Of a stretch of 64,000 nucleotides of DNA, positions 26,205 to 33,924 are shown piece after piece (positions within the stretch are counted from its first letter, which is position 1; the number at the start of each line of letters is the position of its first letter). Under the pieces are notes generated by a model that was given only the letters and a program-made list of their open reading frames with translations, searched no databases and was not told the DNA's origin. The translations under genes were made by a program, and so were the position numbers. The DNA is from SURF-13 sp041695325 (GTDB taxonomy: Bacteria; Pseudomonadota; Gammaproteobacteria; SURF-13), in the NCBI GenBank assembly GCA_041695325.1, contig JBGFRC010000001.1, positions 1 to 64,000 on the forward strand. Direction: 5' to 3'.

Positions 26205-27905
26205 ATGCGCACCTCACAGCTATTACTGCCCACACTCAAGGAAACACCCTCCGACGCCGAAGTCATCAGTCATCAGTTGATGCTGCGTGCGGGCATGATC
26301 CGCAAACTCGCCGCTGGCATCTATAACTGGCTGCCCCTCGGCCTGCGCGTGCTGCGCAAGGTGGAGGCCGTTGTGCGCGAGGAAATGAGCCGCGCCGGCG
26401 CGCAAGAGCTGCTGATGCCCGCGGTGCAGCCCGCCGAGCTGTGGCAGGAATCCGGGCGCTGGGGGCAATACGGCCCTGAACTGTTGCGCCTGCAAGACCG
26501 TCACCAACGCGACTTCTGCTTCGGCCCGACGCACGAGGAGGTCATCACCGATCTGGTGCGCAACGAAATCCGCAGTTATAAACAACTGCCTGCGATCTTT
26601 TACCAGATCCAAACCAAATTCCGCGACGAACCGCGCCCGCGGTTCGGCGTGATGCGCGCGCGCGAATTCCTGATGAAGGATGCGTATTCATTTCACGCTG
26701 ATAAAGCCAGCCTGGAAAAAACCTATCAGGTGATGCATGACGTCTATACCCGCATCTTCACCCGTCTTGGGTTAAGATTCCGCGCCGTGTACGCCGACAC
26801 CGGCGCCATCGGCGGCACCGGTTCGCAGGAGTTCCACGTGCTCGCCGACTCCGGCGAAGACGCCGTCGCGTTTTGCCCGGATTCGGACTACGCCGCCAAC
26901 GTGGAACTAGCCGAGGCCGTCGCGCCCGCGGGCAAGCGCCCTGCCCCACAACAGACGATGCAAATCGTGGACACGCCGGGCAAACACAGCATCGAAGAAG
27001 TCAGCGGCTTTTTAAAAATGGATCCCGCCCAGTGTCTGAAGACGCTGCTGGTGCAGGGCAAGGAAGGCGTCGTCGCGCTGGTGTTGCGCGGCGATCACGA
27101 ATTGAACACGGTAAAAGCGGCCAAGCTGACGCAGGTTTTCGCCCCGCTGACACTGGCCACCCCGCAGCAGGTTCAGGACGCGGCCGGCTGCGCGCCGGGA
27201 TCGGTGGGCCCGGTGGGGCTAAAGATTCCCGTCATCGCCGACCGCGCCGCCGCGCACGCAAGCGACTTTGTGTGCGGCGCAAATCAGGACGGCAGGCATT
27301 TCACCGGCGTCAACTGGAGCCGCGATCTGCCGGAGCCGCTGGTCGCGGACATCCGCAACGTCGTGCAAGGCGACCCTTCCCCCGACGGCCAAGGCACGCT
27401 GTCCATCGCGCGCGGCATCGAGGTCGGCCACATTTTCCAGCTTGGCGGTAAATACTCCAGCGCCATGGGCGCGAGCTATCTCGACGAAAACGGGCAATCG
27501 CAAATCATGGAGATGGGCTGCTACGGCATCGGCGTATCGCGCGTGGTGGCCGCCGCCATCGAACAGAACCACGACGCACGCGGTATCATCTGGCCTGTGC
27601 CCCTTGCGCCGTTTCACGTCGCGCTGCTGCCGATGAACATGCACAAGTCGCCGCGCGTGCAGGAAACGGCGGAGAAACTCTATACAGAATTAACACACGC
27701 CGGGATTGAGGTGTTATTCGATGATCGCCCCTTGCGCGCGGGCGTGATGTTCGCCGACATGGAGCTGATCGGCATCCCCCATCGCATCGTCGTCGGCGAA
27801 CGCGGCCTCGACGCCGGAACGGTGGAATATCAGAACCGTCGCGACGCGCAAAGCCGGAATGTACCGCTTGCTGAAATCACCGGCCTTCTGAAAGCGCGCT
27901 TATAA
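26205..27905 (+). CDS. proS: Prolyl-tRNA synthetase (bacterial type)
   Basis: Class II synthetase charging tRNA-Pro, 566 residues. It starts MRTSQLLLPTLKETPSDAEV, has class II motif 2 near FRDEPRPRFGVMRAREF, an editing (INS, YbaK-like) domain at about 225-405, motif 3 near MGCYGIGVSR, and an anticodon domain at the end. The stop codon overlaps the 3' end of the convergent truncated transaldolase gene. Confidence 0.97.
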   Translation: MRTSQLLLPTLKETPSDAEVISHQLMLRAGMIRKLAAGIYNWLPLGLRVLRKVEAVVREEMSRAGAQELLMPAVQPAELWQESGRWGQYGPELLRLQDRHQRDFCFGPTHEEVITDLVRNEIRSYKQLPAIFYQIQTKFRDEPRPRFGVMRAREFLMKDAYSFHADKASLEKTYQVMHDVYTRIFTRLGLRFRAVYADTGAIGGTGSQEFHVLADSGEDAVAFCPDSDYAANVELAEAVAPAGKRPAPQQTMQIVDTPGKHSIEEVSGFLKMDPAQCLKTLLVQGKEGVVALVLRGDHELNTVKAAKLTQVFAPLTLATPQQVQDAAGCAPGSVGPVGLKIPVIADRAAAHASDFVCGANQDGRHFTGVNWSRDLPEPLVADIRNVVQGDPSPDGQGTLSIARGIEVGHIFQLGGKYSSAMGASYLDENGQSQIMEMGCYGIGVSRVVAAAIEQNHDARGIIWPVPLAPFHVALLPMNMHKSPRVQETAEKLYTELTHAGIEVLFDDRPLRAGVMFADMELIGIPHRIVVGERGLDAGTVEYQNRRDAQSRNVPLAEITGLLKARL

Positions 27906-28202
27906 GCCGCTCTCCCTCCAGTCGGCCAGAAACTGCTCCAGGCCGAGGGTAGTGAGCGGGAGCCTGACCGTCACATTGGGCGCAATCCTGGCCAGTTCGC
28001 GGCCCTGCTTGAGCATGCCTTCATAATCCATCGCAACGACCTCGGCGCTGACCGGGCCTTGCACCATCTCGCAGATCATCGCAATCTGCTTATGAAAGCT
28101 GATACCGGTTTCCTTGGCTAGCAGCGATGGATTGGTGGTCACACCGTCGGCCATGCCCAACTCCACGGCTTTGCGTATATCCTCAAGATGTCCCGTGTCT
28201 AT
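27900..28202 (-). pseudogene. Split and internally deleted transaldolase copy
   Basis: Closely matches the intact tal gene at 33.9-34.6 kb, but from the aspartate of IDTGHLEDIRKAVELG onward only; its first codons now lie 5.6 kb away at about 33819-33830, beyond the inserted island. A second defect is an in-frame deletion joining LPLT directly to TLGLEQFLADW, removing about 110 residues. CCCGCTCAC occurs at both deletion borders in the intact copy, suggesting repeat-mediated loss. The Schiff-base lysine (VAVKLPLT in the intact copy) is Arg here (VTVRLPLT). Confidence 0.9.
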
Positions 28203-28262
28203 GGGGTAGCCATCCAAACATCATGCCCAATCTCTGAAGGAGGTCATATGCCGAAGAACCAA

Positions 28263-28324
28263 GCCTGGCACTGGTTTTCGGGAAATTAACGCTCACAACT
28301 ACCCACACGACTTCCAGAAGAGCC
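28263..28324. repeat. Left copy of island-end direct repeat
   Basis: About 62 bp matching 33756-33817 in the same orientation; the last 46 bp (from 28279) differ at one base only. Just before it, at 28247, GAAGGAGGTCAT precedes an ATG opening a 13-codon frame (MPKNQAWHWFSGN), possibly the beginning of a lost insertion-sequence gene. Confidence 0.75.
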
Positions 28325-28358
28325 CCAAAATCTATATTCGCGCATTTTTGAGGATCAT

Positions 28359-29012
28359 TCAGCGCGCCGCCGCCCGGGAGAACAATCTTCGCCCGAATGC
28401 GCCGCCGAATGCGGCGAGCACGGCCGCCGGGCCGAGGTTCCAAATCAGGATCAGCGTGGTCGCGTCCAGGTCATGAAAAAGCGACAGCGCCGTTGCGGTC
28501 ATGGCGGCGACGGCGAGGCCGCCCGTGATCGCGACCGGCGCCGGCGCGAGCAACGCCGCGTGGCGCAGCATGATGAGCAGCGCGAGCGAGAGCGGCGCGC
28601 CAACGAGCACGAGCGTCGCGAAGCAGCGCGCGGTCTCGCCGAGCGACACGCCCTCGGGCCCGATGCTGACCCAGGCGGTGAAACAGCCGTAGCCGATGGT
28701 CGCCACCCATACGAGGAGCCCGGGCGCAGGCAGAAGGAGCCAGCCTCGCGAGCGGTCGGGGAGGCTCAGGAGGAACGCGGCAATCGCGGCAAGGACGCCG
28801 GTCGCGAGCGCCGCGGCGACGCTGAGAACGAATACCGGCTGCTCGAGGCGAAACTCCAGGTCCGGGCGCACTCCGCGCGAGACGGCCAGCAGCGCGAGGA
28901 TCAGCGCCGCGAAGAGCAGCCAGCCGGCGGCGCGCACGAGCGGCGGCCGCAGGCGCCGCAGCGGCGCCAGATGCGCGACAAGTGTCTCGATCAGGTCGGG
29001 CGTATTGATCAC
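28359..29012 (-). CDS. nrsF: NrsF-type (DUF1109) membrane anti-sigma factor
   Basis: A 217-residue, six-helix inner-membrane protein; hydrophobic segments fall at about 28-46, 59-83, 100-117, 133-152, 160-178 and 188-206. The DUF1109/NrsF family holds an ECF sigma factor at the membrane until metal or redox stress. Two cysteines, at 110 and 130, could be the stress-sensing pair known from Caulobacter NrsF. Its start overlaps the sigma gene as ATGA, so the two are coupled. Confidence 0.88.
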   Translation of the reverse strand: MINTPDLIETLVAHLAPLRRLRPPLVRAAGWLLFAALILALLAVSRGVRPDLEFRLEQPVFVLSVAAALATGVLAAIAAFLLSLPDRSRGWLLLPAPGLLVWVATIGYGCFTAWVSIGPEGVSLGETARCFATLVLVGAPLSLALLIMLRHAALLAPAPVAITGGLAVAAMTATALSLFHDLDATTLILIWNLGPAAVLAAFGGAFGRRLFSRAAAR

Positions 29013-29632
29013 CGGTCCGTTCGTTTCGTTCCGAGCAGTTTCCGCAGGCGCTTCAACGCGCGATGCGTAGCCACCTTGAGCGCCGCGACCGACATGCCGC
29101 TCGCCGCAGCCGCTTCCTGCAACGACATCTCCTTCAGCTTGAGAAGCTCGATCGCCTGGCGCTGTCCGGCGGGCAGATTCTCGACCGCCTCCCGCAGCAG
29201 GCGCGCCTCGGAGGCCGCCTCCTGGCAGTTCGCCTCGGGCCCGGCAAAGGTTTCATGCTCGGGTTCGAGCGGCACCTCGCGGGCCCCCGCGCGTCCGTGC
29301 CGGCGCAGCGCATCCGCGATGCGCCGATTGGCGATCGCGACCAGCCACGGGCCGAAGGGGCGGGCAGGGTCGTAGGTATTGCGTACTGCATGCACGGTGA
29401 GCAGCGTCTCCTGCACCACGTCCTCGACGTCGCTGCGGTTCCGCAGGCGCCGCGCCGCAAGCGAGCGCAGGTAAGGCGTCACCTGTTCGAGCAGCCGCCG
29501 GTAGGCTTCGCGGTCGCCGCCCTGCGCCCGCGCCATGCAGAGCGACCAGTCGAGTTCATGGCCGGCAGGCGCCTCCCCGGCCTTCCTGATGAGGCTCAGC
29601 GCCGGTCCGCGGCCGGGTCGGTTGGATCGCAT
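29009..29632 (-). CDS. sigF: ECF sigma factor, SigF-like
   Basis: A group IV sigma-70 factor of about 207 residues. Region 2 includes RSDVEDVVQETLLTVHAVR and FGPWLVAIANRRIADALRR, and region 4 includes LPAGQRQAIELLKLKEMSLQEAA and KVATHRALKRLRKLL. Partnered with NrsF, it probably drives the divergent bufferin operon through the promoter at 29822-29847. I place the start at the ATG at 29632; the reading frame extends 43 codons upstream into a MITE-like sequence and is unlikely to be real. No matching promoter is visible before the sigma gene itself. Confidence 0.88.
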   Translation of the reverse strand: MRSNRPGRGPALSLIRKAGEAPAGHELDWSLCMARAQGGDREAYRRLLEQVTPYLRSLAARRLRNRSDVEDVVQETLLTVHAVRNTYDPARPFGPWLVAIANRRIADALRRHGRAGAREVPLEPEHETFAGPEANCQEAASEARLLREAVENLPAGQRQAIELLKLKEMSLQEAAAASGMSVAALKVATHRALKRLRKLLGTKRTDR

Positions 29633-29693
29633 GATGGAAATTTTAGCACATGGAGTCGGATCGGGCCGTCGGAAGCGGGGGCCCCTACCAGGA

Positions 29694-29810
29694 TGTTGAT
29701 AAATGCCGCATGACACCGTTTTCTTGGCGCAGTGACCGCGCTGTTCTCCTGGGGATGGCATTGTCCCTATGACCTCCCTTAAGGGGAGTGGTTCGAGGAC
29801 TTTATCAACA
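29694..29810. repeat. Possible 117-bp MITE-like insert in the sigma-buf intergenic region
   Basis: The 10-bp sequence TGTTGATAAA at 29694-29703 is repeated inverted as TTTATCAACA at 29801-29810. The enclosed 97 bp have no gene. It is a candidate miniature inverted-repeat element; no target-site duplication is clear. Confidence 0.4.
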
Positions 29811-29821
29811 CCCTGCTACCT

Positions 29822-29847
29822 GTAACCTTTTGTTGCGCCCCGCCGAA
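29822..29847 (+). promoter_or_regulatory. SigF-type ECF promoter of the bufferin operon
   Basis: GTAACC at 29822-29827 and CGAA at 29844-29847 are separated by exactly 16 bases, matching the consensus described for Caulobacter SigF-dependent promoters. It lies 47 bases before the bufA1 start codon and next to a sigF-nrsF pair. Confidence 0.8.
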
Positions 29848-29858
29848 CTTCCTGTCGC

Positions 29859-29876
29859 GGCCCCGATCCCGGGGCC
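29859..29876 (+). promoter_or_regulatory. Hairpin in the bufA1 leader
   Basis: A 7-bp GGCCCCG/CGGGGCC stem with a 4-nt loop in the 5' untranslated region, ending a few bases before the AGGAGGA ribosome site of bufA1. It could stabilise the leader or tune translation; the role is inferred. Confidence 0.45.
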
Positions 29877-29893
29877 TTCTACAGGAGGAAAAC

Positions 29894-30190
29894 ATGGATC
29901 AGAAAGGCATTGTCGCGGCGGCGATCGCCGGCCTGTTCGCGCTGGGTGCGGCGACGGGTTCCGCGCTGGCGCAGGACAAGAAGGAGATGGAAAAGTGCTG
30001 GGGCGTGGTAAAGGCCGGCCAGAATGACTGCGGCAGCAACGCGACCGCGCATGCGTGTGCCGGGCAGTCGAATAAGGACTACGACCCGAACGACTTCAAG
30101 GCGGTGAAAACCGGCACCTGCATCCAGATGGGCGGGAGCCTGAAGCAGGGCGAGCCGGGCGAGCTGGCCAAGAAGCACTTCAAGGGCTGA
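29894..30190 (+). CDS. bufA1: BufA1 bufferin precursor peptide (DUF2282)
   Basis: A 98-residue exported peptide of the copper-binding bufferin family. Signal peptide MDQKGIVAAAIAGLFALGAA (cleavage near Ala-Leu-Ala at 26), then four conserved cysteines at 35, 46, 55 and 76 in the arrangement C-WGVVKAGQND-C, ATAHAC-AGQ and TGTC. In studied members a DUF692 enzyme converts cysteines to thiooxazoles, giving a periplasmic copper chelator. AGGAGGA precedes the ATG. It is the first gene of bufA1-B-C-doxX-DUF3179, behind a SigF-type promoter. Confidence 0.92.
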   Translation: MDQKGIVAAAIAGLFALGAATGSALAQDKKEMEKCWGVVKAGQNDCGSNATAHACAGQSNKDYDPNDFKAVKTGTCIQMGGSLKQGEPGELAKKHFKG

Positions 30191-30200
30191 AGAGCGCGGC

Positions 30201-31055
30201 ATGAGCGCAGTCGCGGTTTCAGGCAGCGGCCCGCAGGGACTCGGGCCGGGGATCGGGCTGCGCGCGCCGCACTATCGCGCTTTCCTCGAGGCGCGCCAGC
30301 CTGTTGGCTGGGTCGAGGTCCACAGCGAGAACTACTTCGGGCAGGGCGGCTACCACCGGCACGTGCTCGAACGCGTGCGCGCCGATTACGCCGTCAGCCT
30401 GCACGGGGTCGGGCTCGGCATCGGCTCCGCGGAGGGCTACCGCGAGCGCCACCTGAGGCGGCTGCGCTCGCTCGCGCGGTGGATCGAGCCGGTTTTCGTC
30501 TCCGAGCACTTGTGCTGGGGGGCGGCGTCCGGCCGGCACTTCAACGACCTGCTGCCGCTCGCCTACGGCCGGGAGGCGCTTGCACTAGTGAGCGCGCGCG
30601 TCGAGCGCGCGCAGGAACTCCTCGGCCGGCGCCTGCTGATCGAGAACGTCACGGCGTATCTCGAGTTCGCCGGGCAGGAGATGGCCGAGGCCGAATTCAT
30701 CGCCGAACTCGCGCACCGCACGGGCTGCGGCGTGCTGCTCGACGTGAACAACCTGTACGTGAATCAGCTTAACCACGGCGGCGATGCGCTCGCTGCCCTG
30801 CGCACGCTCCCCGCGGGCTGCGTCGAGGAGATCCACCTTGCCGGCCATCTGGTCACCGAGGACTGCGTGATTGACCACCACGGCGCTCGCGTCGCCGAGC
30901 CCGTGTGGCGGCTCTACAAGGCCGCCCTCGAGCGCTTCGGTCCGGTCCCGACGCTGATCGAATGGGATACCGACATCCCGGAGCTTGCGGTGCTGCTCGA
31001 TGAGGCCGCGCGCGCCGGCCGGTGCATGGGGGAACGCCTTGGCCTCGCTGCTTGA
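30201..31055 (+). CDS. bufB: BufB, DUF692 multinuclear iron oxidative enzyme
   Basis: A TIM-barrel MNIO enzyme (284 residues) expected to oxidise cysteines of BufA1. Family motifs: GPGIGLRAPHYRAF at the N-terminus, VHSENYF, HGVGLGIGS, LIENVTAYLEF, GVLLDVNNLYVNQLNHG and EEIHLAGH. These hold the His/Asp/Glu/Asn metal ligands. It starts 11 bases after bufA1 and overlaps bufC by 17 bases. Confidence 0.93.
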   Translation: MSAVAVSGSGPQGLGPGIGLRAPHYRAFLEARQPVGWVEVHSENYFGQGGYHRHVLERVRADYAVSLHGVGLGIGSAEGYRERHLRRLRSLARWIEPVFVSEHLCWGAASGRHFNDLLPLAYGREALALVSARVERAQELLGRRLLIENVTAYLEFAGQEMAEAEFIAELAHRTGCGVLLDVNNLYVNQLNHGGDALAALRTLPAGCVEEIHLAGHLVTEDCVIDHHGARVAEPVWRLYKAALERFGPVPTLIEWDTDIPELAVLLDEAARAGRCMGERLGLAA

Positions 31056-31824
31056 GTTGCAGCGCGGCTTCGGGTCCGCGCTCGCCGACGCCGCGGGCGC
31101 AGCGCGCTCGGCCGCGCTTTTCCGCGGTCCGCCCGAGCGCGCGCTCGCGCGCCTCGCCGTGTATCGCGGCAACGTCTTCGGCAACTGTTCGAAAGCGCTC
31201 GCCGGCGCGTATCCGATCGTTCGCAAGATCGTGGGCGAGGAATTCTTCGAGGACCTCTCACGCGCCTACTGGCGCTCGCGGCCTTCGGTGAGCGGCGACC
31301 TGAACGAGTACGGCCGCGGCTTCGATGCGTTCCTCGCAGGCTGCGCGCAGGTGCAGGACCTGCCGTATCTGCCGGACGTCGCGCACATGGAGTGGCTCGC
31401 GCACCGCGCCTACTACGCCGCGGACAGCGCGCGCTTCGATCCCTCGCGCCTTGCGGCGCTGCCGCCGGAGCGCCATCCGGGCCTGCGCCCGGTGCTCGCC
31501 CGCGCCTGCGCGCTGTTCGAGTCGCACTGGCCGCTGGCACGGATCTGGGAGGTACACCAGGACGACTACACGGGCGAGATCAACGTTGATCTCGGCGCGG
31601 GCGGCGAGCGCATACTGGTGCACCGCCCGGCCTGGCGCGCCGTGGTCATCGGGCTCGGCGCCGCGGACCATGCGCTGCTCTGCGCCATCCGCGACGGCCT
31701 AGCGCTGGGGCCAGCGCTCGAGGCGGCGCTCGCCGCCGATCCCGCCTACGGCCCGTCTGCAGCGCTCGCGCGCTGGGTCGGCGCCGGCGCGATCGTGGCT
31801 CTTGCCGCGGGAGAGCCGCGATGA
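31039..31824 (+). CDS. bufC: BufC, DUF2063 partner protein
   Basis: About 261 residues. The N-terminal DUF2063 domain shows LARLAVYRGNVFGNCSKALAG and YPIVRKIVGEEFFEDLSRAY; the rest (ALFESHWPLARIWEVHQDD) is the usual second domain. BufC-like proteins bring the precursor to the MNIO enzyme. I choose a TTG start at 31039 because GGGGGA precedes it and the protein then begins ASLLELQRGF like its relatives; longer in-frame starts overlap bufB more deeply. Its stop overlaps the doxX ATG. Confidence 0.9.
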   Translation: MASLLELQRGFGSALADAAGAARSAALFRGPPERALARLAVYRGNVFGNCSKALAGAYPIVRKIVGEEFFEDLSRAYWRSRPSVSGDLNEYGRGFDAFLAGCAQVQDLPYLPDVAHMEWLAHRAYYAADSARFDPSRLAALPPERHPGLRPVLARACALFESHWPLARIWEVHQDDYTGEINVDLGAGGERILVHRPAWRAVVIGLGAADHALLCAIRDGLALGPALEAALAADPAYGPSAALARWVGAGAIVALAAGEPR

Positions 31825-32279
31825 GGGCGATCGGCGCATGGCTTCCGGCGATCGAGCGCGTGCTCGCCTGGTTGCAGGCGGCCGGCCATCTGGTCGATCT
31901 GGCGATCCGACTCTACGTCGCGAACGTGTTCTTCAAATCGGGCCTGGTCAAGATCGGCAACTGGGACGGCACCCTGTATCTGTTTCACGAGGAATACCGG
32001 GTGCCGCTGCTCCCGCCCGAGGTCGCGGCCTGGCTCGGCACGTTCGGGGAGCTCTTTTTCCCGCCGCTGCTCGCGCTCGGGCTCGCCGCCCGCTTCGCCG
32101 CGCTTTCGCTCTCCGTGTTCAACGTAGTGGCGGTAATCTCCTTCTGGCACGTGCTCAGCACCAACGAGGCGGCGCTGATGTCGCACTTTTACTGGGGCTT
32201 GCTGCTGCTCGTTCCGCTGTGCCACGGCCCGGGCAAGCTCTCGCTCGATCACTGGATCTGGCGCTGGGTTTCCCGCTAG
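31821..32279 (+). CDS. DoxX-family membrane protein
   Basis: A 152-residue protein with four likely membrane helices. FFKSGLVKIGNWDGTLYLF is a strong DoxX signature (the helix-1 end and following loop). DoxX proteins recur as the last core gene of bufferin and gig (gold-induced) operons; their role there is unsettled. Coupled to bufC by ATGA. Confidence 0.9.
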   Translation: MRAIGAWLPAIERVLAWLQAAGHLVDLAIRLYVANVFFKSGLVKIGNWDGTLYLFHEEYRVPLLPPEVAAWLGTFGELFFPPLLALGLAARFAALSLSVFNVVAVISFWHVLSTNEAALMSHFYWGLLLLVPLCHGPGKLSLDHWIWRWVSR

Positions 32280-32309
32280 GCACGAGGAGCGAAGAGTGGA
32301 CGCTTCGCC

Positions 32310-33425
32310 ATGAACCTGCGCAGCCTTGCGCTGGCGGCGGCGCTCGCGCTCGCCCCGGGTACGGTGCTCGCGCAGAGCGCGGAGGACAGGCGCGAGTGGC
32401 CGCGGACCGATTTTTCGCGCCGCACGGTGGACCTCGCCGAGATCGAATCGGGCGGGCCGCCCAAGGACGGCATTCCGGCGATCGACCGCCCGAGGTTCGT
32501 GGGCGCGCGCGCCGCGCGCACCTGGCTCAAGGCGAAAGAGCCGGTGATCGTGCTGCGCCTCGGGGGCGAGGCCCGTGCCTACCCGCTCCAGATCCTGATG
32601 TTCCACGAGATCGTGAACGACATGGTCGGCGGTGTGCCGGTCGCGGTCACGTTCTGCCCGCTATGCAACGCCTCGATCGTGTTCGAGCGCCGGGTCGGCG
32701 AGCGCGTGCTCGACTTCGGCACCACAGGGCGGCTCCGGCTCTCCGACCTCGTGATGTACGACCGGCAGACCGAATCCTGGTGGCAGCAGTTCACCGGCAA
32801 GGGGATCGTCGGGCACTATGCGGGAACTGAACTCGTGCGCTTGCCCTCGGAGATCGTCGCCTTCGAGGACTTCTCCGCCGCGCATCCGATGGGGCTGGTG
32901 CTCTCGCGCGAGACGGGTCATGCGCGCCCGTACGGGCGCAACCCCTACGCGGGCTACGACCGGATCGACCGGAGCCCGTTGCTGTTCTCCTCGAGGCTGG
33001 ACCCGCGGCTGCCGCCGATGGAGCGGGTGCTCTCGGTCACCGTGGGCGCAAAGCACCGGCTCTATCCGCTCACGCTGCTGGAAAAGCATCCCGTCACGAA
33101 CCGGGAGCTGGAGGGCCTGTCCTACGCCGTGTTCGCCAAGCGCGGCATGGCCTCGCCGCTCGACCGCCCGGAGATCGAGCAGGGGCGGCCGATTCCGGCG
33201 GCGACCGCGTTCGCGCGGCGTCTCGAGGGCCGGACGCTCGAATTTGTCTCCCGCGGCGGCCGCTATTTCGACACGGCGACCGATTCCGAGTGGAACCTGC
33301 TCGGCGAGGCCGTGGCCGGGCCGCTAAAGGGCAAGCGCCTCGCCCCGCTCGAGAGCGGCGTTCACTTCGCCTTCGCCTGGCTCGCGTTCAACCCGGAAAG
33401 CGAGATCGTGCGCAGCCTGCCTTAG
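32310..33425 (+). CDS. DUF3179 exported protein
   Basis: A 371-residue protein with a signal peptide (MNLRSLALAAALALAPGTVLAQ). DUF3179 features: ARAYPLQILMFHEIVNDMVGG, TFCPLCNASIVFER (a CPLC cysteine pair) and YDRQTESWWQQFTGKGIVG. Function is unknown; the CxxC pair suggests a redox or metal link consistent with the operon. It lies 30 bases after doxX and is the last gene of the unit. GC-rich like its neighbours. Confidence 0.85.
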   Translation: MNLRSLALAAALALAPGTVLAQSAEDRREWPRTDFSRRTVDLAEIESGGPPKDGIPAIDRPRFVGARAARTWLKAKEPVIVLRLGGEARAYPLQILMFHEIVNDMVGGVPVAVTFCPLCNASIVFERRVGERVLDFGTTGRLRLSDLVMYDRQTESWWQQFTGKGIVGHYAGTELVRLPSEIVAFEDFSAAHPMGLVLSRETGHARPYGRNPYAGYDRIDRSPLLFSSRLDPRLPPMERVLSVTVGAKHRLYPLTLLEKHPVTNRELEGLSYAVFAKRGMASPLDRPEIEQGRPIPAATAFARRLEGRTLEFVSRGGRYFDTATDSEWNLLGEAVAGPLKGKRLAPLESGVHFAFAWLAFNPESEIVRSLP

Positions 33426-33458
33426 TGGTCTGGTTCATAAATTCGGCAACGTATGTAT

Positions 33459-33771
33459 TCACGCCGCAAGAGGCAAAGGCGAGGGCTCGGCCGCGAACTT
33501 TCTGAGCAGCCGCGTGAGATCATCGCGCGTGAATCGCCAGTCAAACGGCGTGGCCATGCTCTCCAAGTGGTCCTGGAAGCGCAGCAATCGATCTGCGACC
33601 TCCGAAAGGCAGGAGAAGTCGTTGGGGGTAAGCGCCTTGCGCTGGACGATGGAGAAATAGATCTCGATCTGGTTGAGCCAATTGGTGTGAACCGGACCGT
33701 GAACGAGGACCAAGTTCGGGTAGGCCTGGGTCAGGCGTCGCACGCAGGGCTGGCCGCCTGGCGCGTGTTTC
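33459..33771 (-). pseudogene. IS630-family transposase remnant
   Basis: Only the C-terminal third remains: AYPNLVLVHGPVHTNWLNQIE is the last-catalytic-residue region of IS630-type DDE transposases, followed by IYFSIVQRKALTPNDF and a helical end. The start of the gene is missing, and upstream codons belong to the island-end repeat. It reads toward the island interior. Confidence 0.75.
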
Positions 33772-33817
33772 CGGGAAATTAACGCTCAAAACTACCCACA
33801 CGACTTCCAGAAGAGCC
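33756..33817. repeat. Right copy of island-end direct repeat
   Basis: Matches 28263-28324. Its end coincides with the junction to transaldolase-related sequence at 33818/33819, so it is the natural right end of the inserted DNA. Confidence 0.75.
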
Positions 33818-33818
33818 T

Positions 33819-33904
33819 AAGAAATTTCATCACCACCTCCTGCCTTCAGGCATGACACCGTCAAGTTTCATGCCCAAAGCCAAATGATGTTAGAATTTCG
33901 CGTT
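33819..33904 (-). repeat. Displaced start codon and upstream region of the split transaldolase
   Basis: Aligns with 34561-34646, the 5' end and upstream region of the intact tal gene, at roughly 75 of 86 bases by eye. It is the severed front of the pseudogene at 27900-28202 and shows that two complete tal units once stood in tandem. Confidence 0.85.
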
Positions 33905-33924
33905 CGTTATGTATAAAAGCATGC

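Larger units (their letters stand above)
28203..33818. mobile_element. 5.6-kb genomic insertion carrying a bufferin/sigma cassette
   Basis: The borders are defined by the split transaldolase gene: sequence matching the intact copy stops at 28202 and resumes at 33819. Inside are nrsF, an ECF sigma gene, bufA1-bufB-bufC-doxX, a DUF3179 gene, an IS630-type transposase remnant and a 62-bp sequence repeated at both ends. Base composition inside looks clearly richer in G+C than the flanks, and genes start and end within it. No integrase is present, so the mechanism of entry is unknown. Confidence 0.8.

Noticed and set aside
27900..28217. Functional small aldolase starting inside the island
   Set aside because: The first residues come from inserted DNA, the middle is deleted and the active Lys is Arg.
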